A stretch of DNA of 64,000 nt from Accumulibacter sp031732795 (GCA_031732795.1 JAVMKC010000031.1:62001-126000), one strand, 5' to 3'; positions 51,400 through 63,260 are shown, counted from the stretch's first letter. The notes: generated from the sequence alone by a model not told the origin. A program made the numbers and translations.

Positions 51400-51451
51400 G
51401 GCAGGGCTCTCCAGAAATCTGAGTGGTCGGCAGAGGGGAACAATAACCAGA

Positions 51452-54049
<2,598 letters not shown>

Positions 54050-54081
54050 TTTGCAATCCTTGGCCTATGTTGATGCTCTGG

Positions 54082-54110
54082 ATGTGGGGACGGGTCGCGC
54101 CAATTCAACG
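54082..54110 (-). promoter_or_regulatory. Sigma-32 heat-shock promoter of clpB
   Basis: On the minus strand GTTGAAT is followed after about 14 bases by CCCCACAT, matching the CTTGAA and CCCCAT halves of RpoH promoters. It lies 33 bases before the clpB ATG, in the correct orientation for a heat-shock chaperone gene. Confidence 0.8.
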
Positions 54111-54156
54111 CTAGGAAAAAATATTCGGTTAATTGTTGATTTAAAATTTTCATAGC

Positions 54157-54186
54157 GATCTTTGTCGGTATAGACCAACAAAGATC
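54157..54186. promoter_or_regulatory. 30-bp dyad between clpB and the first sensor cyclase
   Basis: GATCTTTGT (54157-54165) and ACAAAGATC (54178-54186) are perfect inverted repeats. The spacer also pairs internally (GGT with ACC) with a single mismatch, so the symmetry is nearly continuous to a four-base centre. There is no T-run. The place between divergent genes suggests an operator. Confidence 0.6.
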
Positions 54187-54206
54187 AAGTGATATGAGGT
54201 TATTTC

Positions 54207-54215
54207 TGCTACATT
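54207..54215 (+). promoter_or_regulatory. Extended -10 of the first diguanylate cyclase gene
   Basis: TGcTACATT has the TGn extension that can replace a -35. It lies about 125 bases before the start codon and about 20 bases past the dyad, so a protein on the dyad could affect it. Confidence 0.4.
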
Positions 54216-54337
54216 CGCGCCATGTGCAGCCATGCATGCCGCTTTCGCCGAAAGGATCCGTTAGCGATTGTTCCGTGCTTTCTTGCGGCAATCGGCGTAT
54301 GTCTGGTTGACTTTTTTTCCTCGAATTTCGGCGTGAA

Positions 54338-56233
54338 ATGAACCGAGGACTGCTTCGTCGCTCTGTCGAAGCCATAGTGCTTTTCTGGCTGCTGTTGTGC
54401 CATGGCTGGCCTGCCGTCGCTCAGTCGTTTCCCAAGACGGTACTGACTGCGCCAACCCAGGAAATCCTCATTCTCGAGAGCATGCGTCCTGGATTGTCAG
54501 AGGCCGACGTTCGACGTTCCGCGATTGTGCAGACGCTGGTCGATCATGGGATCAGTCGCAGCGATATCCGTGTTGAACACCTCGATCTGGACGTCAACCG
54601 AGACAGCTCGCACCGGACCAATCTGATCAACATGCTGCAGCACAAGTTTGACGGCAGCCCTCTGGCACTGATCATTGCCGAGCAACGACCGGCGTACGAT
54701 TTTCTCGCCATTGACGGTCGTCGCTTCCACCCACAGGTGCCAGTCCTGGCCATCGTTGATGACGATCGGTCGGCGCCGCCGACTTCCCGGCCGCGGGTCC
54801 ACGTTCTTGAACACCACGACCTCGAGGCGACAGCGATGCTGGCTCTGCGTTTGTTGCCTCACACCCGTCATCTGGTCGTCGTGCGGGGTGAAGACGACAA
54901 TCCTTTGGCCGTGCTCCACGCCATCCAGGCTGAAATCGATCATCTTTCACCCGCCCCGATCGTCGAATCGACAGCCGGTCTGGTCTATGAAGAGATGCTC
55001 GAGCGGATTGGCTCGCTGGGCAAAGGTAGCGTGGTGCTGTTCCCGGACGATTACGTTCGCGATCGCAGTGGCCGCCGTTTCATTTCCCAGGATGTTGCCG
55101 AAGCCGTCAAAAAAACTGCCAAGGTGCCGGTTTTCGGAACCCGGGATCTTTTCGTCCAACAGGGATTCCTTGGTGGGCGGGTGATCGACACCGCAGCTAC
55201 CGGCCGGATGACGGCGCAGCTGGTTCTGGACCATCTCAACGGACGGTTGCCTTTATCCTCACAGGCATTGTCTTTTCCAGCCATCAGTCGAGACATGGTT
55301 GATTGGCAGCAGTTGCGGCGCTGGAATGTGGCCCTGAAAAGGGTGCCGACCACCACTGTGTTGATCAATCGGCCTTTGACGCTCTGGCAACGTTATCCTG
55401 GTCAAATCCTCGGCGGGCTCATTGTCAGTGCGCTGATGACCTTTTTGGTTGTTGTGTTCGGGCAAAAACGACAATTGTTGAGTTTTCGGAATGTCCACTC
55501 CTTGGGGTTGGTCAGTGAAATGATGCTCGCCCCGGCCTGCGCTGAAGAACTCGAGGCGGCTAATCGTCGGTTGGCGATGCTGAGCCTTGTGGATGATTTG
55601 ACCGGACTCGCCAACCGGCGCCATCTCGATCACATGCTGGCCCATGAGTCGCAGCGGGCCAATCGCAGTGGCCACCCGTTGTCCTTGATCATGGTCGATA
55701 TCGATCACTTCAAAGCTTTCAACGATCGTTACGGTCATCTGGCGGGTGACGATTGCCTTCGGGTCGTGGCCGTGCTCTTGAGACAGATTTGCCAGCGTCC
55801 GGCCGATGTGGCTTGCCGTTTCGGTGGGGAGGAATTCCTGGTCATTTTGCCGGAAACTCCCTACGCAGGGGCTTTGAAACGCGCCCAAGCCCTCCAACGT
55901 GCGCTCGGCAAACGGGCGATCGATCATGATGCCTCTCTGACCGAGAAGCACCTTACTTGCAGTATCGGTGTATTGACCAGCAGTTCACCGCCGGCACGAA
56001 CACCTCGGGAGTTACTGAGTCTGGTCGATGCACAGCTTTATCAAGCCAAGAACAACGGCCGCAACACCATTCGCGCCGCCAATTTGAGTCACCCCTTGCC
56101 CGACCAGGCGGCCGAGATTTTTGCCCTTGCCCGTCAATCATGTCGTGAAGACGGATCGACACGTCCGTTGAGACCCGATTGGCCGTCGAAACCGGAAGCC
56201 CTGGTTGCCGCCGGAAAAGCCATTCCCGGTTAA
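54338..56233 (+). CDS. Diguanylate cyclase with periplasmic ABC-type substrate-binding sensor, copy 1
   Basis: The 631-residue protein has a signal or anchor helix (about 10-28), a periplasmic domain of the ABC_sub_bind type (about 40-340; TQEILILESMRPGLSEADV, FVQQGFLGGRVIDTAATGRMTAQ), a membrane helix (about 353-373), and a GGDEF domain (about 425-575). The active site is GGEEF near 497, preceded by RPAD five residues before it, a product-inhibition I-site. It should synthesise cyclic di-GMP in response to a periplasmic ligand. No EAL domain is present. A close paralogue follows 11 bases downstream. Confidence 0.92.
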   Translation: MNRGLLRRSVEAIVLFWLLLCHGWPAVAQSFPKTVLTAPTQEILILESMRPGLSEADVRRSAIVQTLVDHGISRSDIRVEHLDLDVNRDSSHRTNLINMLQHKFDGSPLALIIAEQRPAYDFLAIDGRRFHPQVPVLAIVDDDRSAPPTSRPRVHVLEHHDLEATAMLALRLLPHTRHLVVVRGEDDNPLAVLHAIQAEIDHLSPAPIVESTAGLVYEEMLERIGSLGKGSVVLFPDDYVRDRSGRRFISQDVAEAVKKTAKVPVFGTRDLFVQQGFLGGRVIDTAATGRMTAQLVLDHLNGRLPLSSQALSFPAISRDMVDWQQLRRWNVALKRVPTTTVLINRPLTLWQRYPGQILGGLIVSALMTFLVVVFGQKRQLLSFRNVHSLGLVSEMMLAPACAEELEAANRRLAMLSLVDDLTGLANRRHLDHMLAHESQRANRSGHPLSLIMVDIDHFKAFNDRYGHLAGDDCLRVVAVLLRQICQRPADVACRFGGEEFLVILPETPYAGALKRAQALQRALGKRAIDHDASLTEKHLTCSIGVLTSSSPPARTPRELLSLVDAQLYQAKNNGRNTIRAANLSHPLPDQAAEIFALARQSCREDGSTRPLRPDWPSKPEALVAAGKAIPG

Positions 56234-56244
56234 GGGCCGCATTG

Positions 56245-58002
56245 ATGGCCGGCAAAGGAAATGGGCGGTATCGAGATCGCGGATTGCTCTGGGTTTTGCT
56301 GATCGGCTTGTTGACCGGTATCGGTTATTTTTCCTTGGCGCAATCGGCCCACAAGCCGAACGATGAGATTGCCGTTTTTTTCAGCGAACGTGCCGGCCTT
56401 CCGATCACCGATACCATTCAAAACGCGCTTTCAGAAGCCATGCTGGCTGACGGTATCCAGCGCGAAGAGCTCTTCGTCGATTACCTCGATCTGGCGAGAA
56501 CCGCGGATAATCACCAACGTCACGAACTCGTCGCGTTGCTCAAACACAAATTCGCCAAACGCCAATTCGGTTTGATCATTGCGGTTCATCGCCGGGCCTA
56601 CGAATTCCTGGTGACTGAGGGACCAGAGTTGTTTTCGTCAACACCGCTGATCGCCTGGGCCGGCTCGGTGAATGAACCTACGGTGGTCGATCGCCCTGGT
56701 CTGCGTATCCAGGAGAACCCATCGCCTCGGCTGACCATCGATTTGGCGTTACGTCTATTTCCGCAGACGCGCCACTTGTTGATCGTCACCGGAGTCGATG
56801 ATCCGCTGTTTCCTTACCTTCGCGAGTTGAAAAGCAACCTCGGGATTCTCCCTGCCCGATTGACCGTCGAATTCACCGACGATAAAAGTTTCGAACAGAC
56901 GCTGGCTCGCGTCGCCGAGTTGCCTACAGACAGCGTGGTGATCTTCGGCACCTATTGGCGCGGGGCCGACGGACGTGCGATCACTCCGATCGAAGCCGCT
57001 CAGCATGTGGCCGCGAAAGCGCGCGTCCCGGCGTTCGCCGTTACCTGGGATGGTGACATCGGTCAAGGTTTTCTCGGCGGTTATGTCGTCGATCCCGTGG
57101 CTACGGCGCGTATCATCGCTGCCGCCGCCACCGAACACATGACCGGCAAGCGCGTCCTCTCCGCGCCGATGACGGTGTTACCCGCGGCGGGTGGGTTTGT
57201 CTTCGATTGGCGGCAGATGCAGCGCTGGGGAATCGATACCAGTGCGCTGCCGTCCGACAGCCGGATCATCAACCGGCCGTTGCCGTTCTGGCAATCGGAC
57301 CGCAATGCCCTGGCACTGATCATCTGCGCTGTTCTGACAGTTGGTTTGCTATGGTCACGGAGAAATAATCACCTCGTTGGTGTGTCGATGAAGGGAGACG
57401 ATCACGATCGGCGGCGCAGCGATCAATTGATGATCGCCAACCGCCAGTTGATACAGTTGAGCTTCGTAGACGAGTTGACCGGGCTCGCCAATCGGCGCCG
57501 ACTCGACGATCTGCTGACACAAGAGTGCCAACGCGCCAACCGCTCCGGCCAGCCCTTGTCATTGATCATGATCGATGTCGACCATTTCAAGGCGTTCAAC
57601 GATACCTATGGACACTTGGCCGGTGATGATTGCCTCAGAGCGCTTGCCGAGATCTTCCGTAGCCTGGTCCAGCGTCCAGCCGATTTGGCGAGTCGATTTG
57701 GTGGCGAAGAGTTTCTGCTGATTCTGCCGGAAACTCCGCATCACGGCGCCATTGAAATCGTGTACGCCTTGCATGCCGCTATCGCCAAAAGTGCGATTCC
57801 CCATCTTGCCTCACCGACGGCACCACAAATCACCTGCAGCAGTGGCGTTCTGACCACCCAAGCCCCGCCGAATCGGCGCCCTCTCGAACTATTGGCGGAG
57901 GTTGACCGACAGCTCTATCGATCGAAGACCGATGGACGCAATCGCTATACCGCGTTGGACCTCAGCTCCACCGCAATCGATGCGACCGGATCATCCTCCT
58001 GA
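56245..58002 (+). CDS. Diguanylate cyclase with periplasmic ABC-type substrate-binding sensor, copy 2
   Basis: The 585-residue paralogue has the same order: anchor helix (about 14-32), periplasmic domain (FFSERAGLPITDTIQNALSE, DIGQGFLGGYVVDPVATARI), membrane helix near 352-370 and a GGDEF domain with QRPADLASRFGGEEF. Catalytic and I-site residues are kept. DELTGLANRRRLDDLL and HFKAFNDTYGHLAGDDCLRA are nearly the same as in copy 1, while the sensor domain has drifted more. An earlier in-frame ATG at 56179 lies within copy 1 and is not used. The two are probably one operon from a tandem duplication. Confidence 0.92.
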   Translation: MAGKGNGRYRDRGLLWVLLIGLLTGIGYFSLAQSAHKPNDEIAVFFSERAGLPITDTIQNALSEAMLADGIQREELFVDYLDLARTADNHQRHELVALLKHKFAKRQFGLIIAVHRRAYEFLVTEGPELFSSTPLIAWAGSVNEPTVVDRPGLRIQENPSPRLTIDLALRLFPQTRHLLIVTGVDDPLFPYLRELKSNLGILPARLTVEFTDDKSFEQTLARVAELPTDSVVIFGTYWRGADGRAITPIEAAQHVAAKARVPAFAVTWDGDIGQGFLGGYVVDPVATARIIAAAATEHMTGKRVLSAPMTVLPAAGGFVFDWRQMQRWGIDTSALPSDSRIINRPLPFWQSDRNALALIICAVLTVGLLWSRRNNHLVGVSMKGDDHDRRRSDQLMIANRQLIQLSFVDELTGLANRRRLDDLLTQECQRANRSGQPLSLIMIDVDHFKAFNDTYGHLAGDDCLRALAEIFRSLVQRPADLASRFGGEEFLLILPETPHHGAIEIVYALHAAIAKSAIPHLASPTAPQITCSSGVLTTQAPPNRRPLELLAEVDRQLYRSKTDGRNRYTALDLSSTAIDATGSSS

Positions 58003-58044
58003 TTTCCTTTGATCAACCCTTGCTGACGAAAAGATAGGCCGCGA

Positions 58045-58088
58045 AAAGGGCACTGGCGGAAAGGGCACTGGCGGAAAGGGGCTGGCAG
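58045..58088. repeat. Three-copy 15-bp tandem repeat
   Basis: AAAGGGCACTGGCGG occurs at 58045-58059 and 58060-58074 exactly, then a 14-base degenerate copy at 58075-58088. It lies between the convergent second cyclase and the nitronate monooxygenase-type gene. It has no visible coding role. Confidence 0.85.
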
Positions 58089-58168
58089 AAAGTAAGGCCG
58101 TACCGCGAGTCGACAGACCACGGTTTCCGCTTTCAAGGAGCAAGGCAGCGGTCAGGGACGAGACGATT

Positions 58169-59416
58169 TCAGTCCGGTGGCAGAGAAATCCTGCCGTCGG
58201 TGCTGAACTGGTAATCGTGGAAGATGTGTTCGGCAGGCAGTAATTGATAGCTGCCGTCGGCCAGTCGCCGCGAGGTGTCTTTCAGACGATAGGTGTAGTG
58301 TCCGCAGGTCCAGCAGTCGAAATTGCGCATCTGCGTACAAAGGCAGGTCTTGTCTTTCACCGAAAGGCGCTTGACGCCAGGATTGGCCGCCACTTCCCGG
58401 TTATAGGAATTGATGTACGCGCAGTTGCCGTTGCTGTCGAGCAGATAGCCGTAGGCTTCGCAGTTGGGACGGATGCCGTCGCCGATGGCCGGGCTGGTGG
58501 AGAGCATGCGCATCGGGTAGCCGGTTGGCGAGATCTGGTTGACCTCGATCTGATCCTCCGTGGCGGCGAAATAATGCTGCTTGACGTCGGCCGGCAGACC
58601 GCATTCGCGGGAAATGGTGAACCGGGTCGCCACCTGGACCGCCGCGGCGCCATTGACGAGAAACGACACCGCATCGCTGCCGGTAAAGATGCCGCCTGCC
58701 GGAATCAAGGGGATATCGAGCTGCTCCTGCTGCAGATGACGGTGAATTTCGGCAAAAATCGTCGCCAGATCGTACTGAGCCCAATCCATGCCGAAGCCGA
58801 GGTGTCCGCCGGCCAGCGGCCCTTCGATGACCACATAGTCAGGCAGGCGATTGCAGCGCGCGGTCTTGCGCAGGAACAACTGCAAGGCGCGTAACGATGA
58901 AACGATGATCCCGAGTTTGGCGTCACGAAAACGCGGATGATCTTCGATCAAGGCGAAGGATCCGAGATGCAGACCGGCGGCCAGGGTGATGCCATCGGCG
59001 CCGGCGTCGAGCGCATTGGCCATCCGTACTTGCAGCGTTTCACGCGGCGCGTTCATCGTCAGCTTTTCCATGCAATTGACGAAGATCAGTCCGTCGCCGC
59101 GCTTGGCTTCCATGGTCCGGCCGACGTGCATCCGAGTCGCTTCGGCGAGTTGGCCGAGATCGAAACGGACGATCGACTTGTCGGAATTGCTGACGTTGAA
59201 TTTGTACTGCCGGAGTTTGTCCTTGACGAACTTGGCATTGAAACGCCGATCGGCGACCGTATTGACCATTGCGTCGGAAATGTGGCCGATGCCGCCGAGA
59301 CGGGCCGCTTCCAGCGCCAATTCGGCGGTCGAAATGTCCACTCCCATGCCGCCAATGACGATCGGCACCAGTTCCTTCTGGCCAAAACGCAGGCGGAAAT
59401 CATCAACGCAATTCAT
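58169..59416 (-). CDS. Nitronate monooxygenase/NMO-family flavoprotein with Cys-rich C-terminus
   Basis: From the ATG at 59416, with AAAGGG four bases upstream, the protein has 415 residues. It is a TIM-barrel FMN protein with PIVIGGMGVDIS (start of barrel), GADGITLAAGL, VVIEGPLAGGHLGFG (near 200), IPAGGIFTGSDAVSFLVNGA and VQVATRF, the NMO/2-nitropropane dioxygenase pattern. The last 70 residues carry CLCTQMRNFDCWTCGH, giving CxC and CxxC, not usual in this family and perhaps a metal or Fe-S site. It could be an enoyl reductase-like relative. An ATG 15 bases upstream is a less likely start. Confidence 0.85.
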   Translation of the reverse strand: MNCVDDFRLRFGQKELVPIVIGGMGVDISTAELALEAARLGGIGHISDAMVNTVADRRFNAKFVKDKLRQYKFNVSNSDKSIVRFDLGQLAEATRMHVGRTMEAKRGDGLIFVNCMEKLTMNAPRETLQVRMANALDAGADGITLAAGLHLGSFALIEDHPRFRDAKLGIIVSSLRALQLFLRKTARCNRLPDYVVIEGPLAGGHLGFGMDWAQYDLATIFAEIHRHLQQEQLDIPLIPAGGIFTGSDAVSFLVNGAAAVQVATRFTISRECGLPADVKQHYFAATEDQIEVNQISPTGYPMRMLSTSPAIGDGIRPNCEAYGYLLDSNGNCAYINSYNREVAANPGVKRLSVKDKTCLCTQMRNFDCWTCGHYTYRLKDTSRRLADGSYQLLPAEHIFHDYQFSTDGRISLPPD

Positions 59417-59572
59417 CAAACCCTTTCCCAACTTCGATCGGCGGATGCGGCTCGCTCGACAAAGTGCCGAGAAATCATCACCAGCCCGACATTATCGCTC
59501 ATCGCCAGACCTTGCGCTCGGCGCAGGGGCGAAATCGTATGCAGATTCCTCCTGCCAAGACTTGGAAGCCGA

Positions 59573-60511
59573 TCAGAGGGCCAGCAAGGTCAGTACCAGT
59601 GGCGTGGTCAGCGCGGCCAGCGCGGTTGACAACACCAGACTGCTGGCCACCGGCCCCTCCAACGCGTTGAACTGCCTGGACATCAGATAAACATTGACTC
59701 CCACGGCCAAAGAGGCCAGCAGGACGACCACTCGAGTTTCCATCGTCGGCAGACCGATGGCCCGTGCCAGCAACCAGACGATCAGCGGCTGGACGCCGAG
59801 TTTCATCGTCGTGATCGCCATGCTGATCCGCCAGCCATCGAACACCCCATATTCGGCCAGTCCCATGCCGAGGGCGATCAGTGCCAAAGGCGCCGCCGCT
59901 TGGCCAAGCATGGTCAAGGGCTGATCGATCAGCGCTGGCAGCGGCCAACGCGTCAGACCGAACAAAGACCCGGAGAGGATGCCGGCGACGATCGGGTTGG
60001 TCAGCACACCACGCGCCGTCTTGCCGAAACCGCGTAGGGAGAAACTGCCGTGCCGCGCCCATTCGACCGAAATGGTCACCAGTGTCCATAGAATCAGGGC
60101 ATTGAATACCAGCACCAAAGCCACCGAAGGCACCGCCGCATCGCCGAGAGCGACTTTCGCCAGTGGCAGCCCGAGCAACACATTATTGGAAAACACCCCG
60201 CCGAGAGCGAATACCGACTGGCTGACCCCGTCGAGCGCGAACAGACGCCAGGCCAGCAATCGACCGATGACGAAGACGATCAGGCAACCGCCGAAGAACG
60301 CGGCCAACAAACGGACATCGACTGGCGGCAGGCGCGACAGATCGCTCATCAGACGAAAAAGCATCGCCGGCAGAGCCACAGAAAAAACGAAACGCGAAAG
60401 TTGTTCGGACATCGCCCGTGGCCAGCCGAAGCCGCGCATCAGCAGATAGCCGACCAGCACCAGCACGAACAAGGGCGCTGCCATGTCGACGTGATGCAAA
60501 AATGTCTGCAC
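59573..60511 (-). CDS. AEC-family transporter (auxin efflux carrier-like)
   Basis: A GTG at 60511 gives 312 residues starting MQTFLHHVDMAAPLFVLVLV, in line with family N-termini; an ATG at 60484 and one at 60625 are alternatives, and none has a strong ribosome site. About ten helices are arranged in two five-helix halves, with VFSVALPAMLFRLMSDLSRL in the first and GVFSNNVLLGLPLAKVALGD in the middle. AEC proteins export or import organic acids such as malate. It follows the WS/DGAT gene on the same strand. Confidence 0.85.
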   Translation of the reverse strand: MQTFLHHVDMAAPLFVLVLVGYLLMRGFGWPRAMSEQLSRFVFSVALPAMLFRLMSDLSRLPPVDVRLLAAFFGGCLIVFVIGRLLAWRLFALDGVSQSVFALGGVFSNNVLLGLPLAKVALGDAAVPSVALVLVFNALILWTLVTISVEWARHGSFSLRGFGKTARGVLTNPIVAGILSGSLFGLTRWPLPALIDQPLTMLGQAAAPLALIALGMGLAEYGVFDGWRISMAITTMKLGVQPLIVWLLARAIGLPTMETRVVVLLASLAVGVNVYLMSRQFNALEGPVASSLVLSTALAALTTPLVLTLLAL

Positions 60512-60572
60512 GGTCTGGTTTGGCGTCAATGGAATGGCCAGGCGCTCGCCACCGGCTGATCGAATACCACGA

Positions 60573-61952
60573 TCAACAGCGAACCGAACGTTCGAGATCG
60601 TCGAACGCTTCGCCGACATAGCCACTCAGACGCTCCAGATGAGGGAGTTCGTCAGTGGCGATCAGCCCGAAGAACAGTCGCCCAGCATAGCTGAACAAGG
60701 TGATGTTGAGCAGGTTTCCGGGAGGCAAGGTGCTGATCGGATGCAATTCCTCGAGCCGGGCGCCGCGCAGATAAATGAAATCCGCCGGTCCCGGTACGTT
60801 CGAAATCAGGGTGTTGCCGGCAGGCGGCAGGTAATTGCTCAGCCGGAACATTTCGGCCAGTTGACCGATCAACGCAGTGATCACGGTGTAGGACTCGATC
60901 GCTTCGGGTTCGACACTGTCGATCATCGAACGCACGTTGCGCAGGGAAAAGCCGATGTTGCGCAAACGCACGTACGGGTCGTCGGTTGGTTCGGACAACT
61001 GCACTTGAATGATGCCGATCTTGTTGCCGCTCCGGGTGTCGCCGGCCTGACGCAGGTTGACCGGCATCTGGATGGTGATCGGCCGTTGCAATTCGACCCC
61101 TTCATCACGCAGGTAACGATGCAGTGCGCCATCCAGGCAGGTCAACGCGACGTGGTTCAGCGTCGAACGCGTTTGCCCACAGATGGCCCGGACCCGGTCC
61201 ATCGTCACGCAGGCGGTAGCGAACTGACGACCCGCGGTGACTTGTCCGGTCAAGGGAGTCCGTCGATCGGCGACAAAGGGCAAGGAAATGGCGTTGCGGG
61301 TCAGCTTGGTGCTTTCGAGCAGCATCATGGCCGACAAACGTGCCAGACTGAGCAAATGCCTGCCGGCCCCGAAACATTTGGCGAGCAAGGAGCGGGCTGT
61401 TTGCTCCTGCCGTTCCTTTTCCTGCTCGTCGCGGTCTCGTCGCCTGTTCGACCACAGCGGCCGCAGTTCACGATCGTCAGCCGTTGCCGCCAGTGCTTCG
61501 ACGGTCCAGCGGACCATGGTCACGCCATCGGCACACGCATGATGCATTTTGACGTAAAGCGCAAAACGCGACTCGCTGAGTCCATCGATCAGGTGCACTT
61601 GCCATAATGGTCGCGACCGGTCGAGCAGCGGTTGATGGAGTTCGGCGACAAAAGCATAGACGTCGGGAAGAGTGCCCTTGCCACGAGGCAAGCGATGGTA
61701 AAACAGGTGTTCGTCGAGATTCACCGTCTCGCTCTCGCGCCAGACCGGCATGGCCGTCAGCGAAAACTGCAACACCCGGTTGTACGGAGGCTGCACCTCG
61801 GTGCTCGCCAAAAGGTCGCGATAAAGATCTCGGGCGAATCCCGCTTTGGCACCGTTTGGCCGCTTGAAGATCAGCAGGCCGCCGACATGTTTCGGACTGG
61901 CCGCTGATTCGGCGATGATGAACCCGAGATCGAGCAGAGATAGTTTGTGCAT
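60573..61952 (-). CDS. Wax ester synthase/diacylglycerol acyltransferase (WS/DGAT family)
   Basis: From the ATG at 61952 the protein has 459 residues. It has the acyltransferase motif HHACADG (His137 to Gly143), preceded by RPLWQVHLIDGL, and the C-terminal domain with SNVPGPADFIYLRGARLEEL and FGLIATDELPHLERL. The family makes wax esters and triacylglycerols from acyl-CoA as storage lipid. An open frame reaching further upstream covers the lysR 3' end and is not used. The downstream AEC gene is probably in the same unit. Confidence 0.9.
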   Translation of the reverse strand: MHKLSLLDLGFIIAESAASPKHVGGLLIFKRPNGAKAGFARDLYRDLLASTEVQPPYNRVLQFSLTAMPVWRESETVNLDEHLFYHRLPRGKGTLPDVYAFVAELHQPLLDRSRPLWQVHLIDGLSESRFALYVKMHHACADGVTMVRWTVEALAATADDRELRPLWSNRRRDRDEQEKERQEQTARSLLAKCFGAGRHLLSLARLSAMMLLESTKLTRNAISLPFVADRRTPLTGQVTAGRQFATACVTMDRVRAICGQTRSTLNHVALTCLDGALHRYLRDEGVELQRPITIQMPVNLRQAGDTRSGNKIGIIQVQLSEPTDDPYVRLRNIGFSLRNVRSMIDSVEPEAIESYTVITALIGQLAEMFRLSNYLPPAGNTLISNVPGPADFIYLRGARLEELHPISTLPPGNLLNITLFSYAGRLFFGLIATDELPHLERLSGYVGEAFDDLERSVRC

Positions 61953-62010
61953 GGTTCTTCGCCCTTGCGCTACCGGTAGCAGCGACCGGTAGCCGGAAAA
62001 ATATCTGCGA

Positions 62011-62967
62011 CTAATTTTCAGGCACTTTCGTCGCTTCGGTGACCAGCCAGCGACGAAAGATACTGACGATCGGACGATCGGCGATTGCCTCGGGAACGAC
62101 CAGATAATACGCTTGCGCCCGGCGGATGACGATGTCGAAGGGTTTCGCCAAGCGGCCGGCGTGCACCTCCGCCGCCACCAGCGGAATCGATGCCAGTGCG
62201 ACGCCCACACCATCGACCGCTGCGGAGAGCACCAGCCCGGGGTCGCTGAAATGCGTTCCGGCTTCGGGCGGGATCTCGCCGACGCCCGCCAGTTGCAACC
62301 ATTCAGCCCACTTCGGGCGGTCCATCGACTCGCTGATCGATTCGTCGTGCAACAGATGGTGCCGCCGCAGATCGGCCGGCGTATTCAGTGGCCGCATCCC
62401 GTAAAGTAGTCGCGGGCTGCAGACCGGCGTGTAGGTCGGAGAAAACAGATAATCGACCCGACAACCGGCATACTGGCCGCGACCGAAGCGGATAAAGACC
62501 TCGCTCTCATCGTCTCGAACGTCGAGGTCTTCGAGACCGGTGACACCAATCGCTTCGGAAGTATCGATCGTCTCCAGCGAAGCCGCCATGTGCAACTGGA
62601 TTTCCGGATGCGCGGCGGTAAAGTCGGGCAAATGGCGAATCAACCAGCGATTGGCGAAAGCCGGCGGCGAAGTGACCAGCAATCGTCCTCGAGCTTCACG
62701 CGAGCGCGTACTCTCGATCGCCGCAGCAAAGCACTCCAGCCCTTCGCGGACCTTCGGCAGCATCGCCTTGCCTTCGCGGGTCAGTTCCAGTGCCCGTGTC
62801 AGACGATGGAACAGCGGAAAGCCCAGATACTCCTCCAGACCATGAATTTGGTGGCTGACCGCTGTCGGCGTCACCGACAGCTCGACGCCGGCTTCCTTGA
62901 AACTGAGATGACGAGCGGCCACTTCGAAAGCGCGCAGCGAGTTCAGTGGAGGCAGACGGTAGGGCAT
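62011..62967 (-). CDS. LysR-family transcriptional regulator, GcvA group
   Basis: The 318-residue protein has an N-terminal winged helix-turn-helix (LPPLNSLRAFEVAARHLSFK, ELSVTPTAVSHQIHGLEEYL, about 6-65) and a periplasmic-binding-protein-like effector domain (about 92-300). The LNSLRAFEVAARHLSF start is typical of the GcvA-like group. The regulated genes are unknown; the divergent small protein and the WS/DGAT-AEC genes are candidates. Divergent spacing of 110 bases to the small gene suits a LysR operator. Confidence 0.92.
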   Translation of the reverse strand: MPYRLPPLNSLRAFEVAARHLSFKEAGVELSVTPTAVSHQIHGLEEYLGFPLFHRLTRALELTREGKAMLPKVREGLECFAAAIESTRSREARGRLLVTSPPAFANRWLIRHLPDFTAAHPEIQLHMAASLETIDTSEAIGVTGLEDLDVRDDESEVFIRFGRGQYAGCRVDYLFSPTYTPVCSPRLLYGMRPLNTPADLRRHHLLHDESISESMDRPKWAEWLQLAGVGEIPPEAGTHFSDPGLVLSAAVDGVGVALASIPLVAAEVHAGRLAKPFDIVIRRAQAYYLVVPEAIADRPIVSIFRRWLVTEATKVPEN

Positions 62968-63077
62968 ATGGCTGAAATTTTCTCACGTATCGACTGATTT
63001 TTCATCGTTTGTCGTCCGGTTGTGAGCATCTTAAAGTGGGGATGTAGTCAATAACCGGCAACCCAAGGAAGGCTGAA

Positions 63078-63260
63078 ATGAAAACCGAACTGTCCCGCGA
63101 ACAAATCCTCAGTACTGTTGCGCGTGCCCGTCAACAACGTAGCTTGGCCGCAGGCGAATTCTGGGCCAACACGATCCGCAGTGGTCTGGCTCGGCTTGGC
63201 CACTCCATCGATCAGTCGTTGCACATTTTGTTGATGTCGCCGACCACGCGTCATCGTTAA
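63078..63260 (+). CDS. Small conserved-looking protein divergent from the LysR regulator
   Basis: The 60-residue protein starts ATG with AAGGAAGG close upstream and reads MKTELSREQILSTVARARQQ, then RSLAAGEFWANTIRSGLARL and a short hydrophobic end with HILLMSPTTRHR. The N-terminal helix (REQ-x-x-x-x-VARAR) and basic amphipathic middle recall small YjiS- or RSP_7527-like proteins often found next to GcvA-type regulators. I do not recognise it exactly. The ribosome site and divergent position support a real gene. Confidence 0.6.
   Translation: MKTELSREQILSTVARARQQRSLAAGEFWANTIRSGLARLGHSIDQSLHILLMSPTTRHR

Noticed and set aside
54157..54186. Dyad as a transcription terminator
   Set aside because: No T-run on either side and it lies between divergent genes, so an operator is more plausible.
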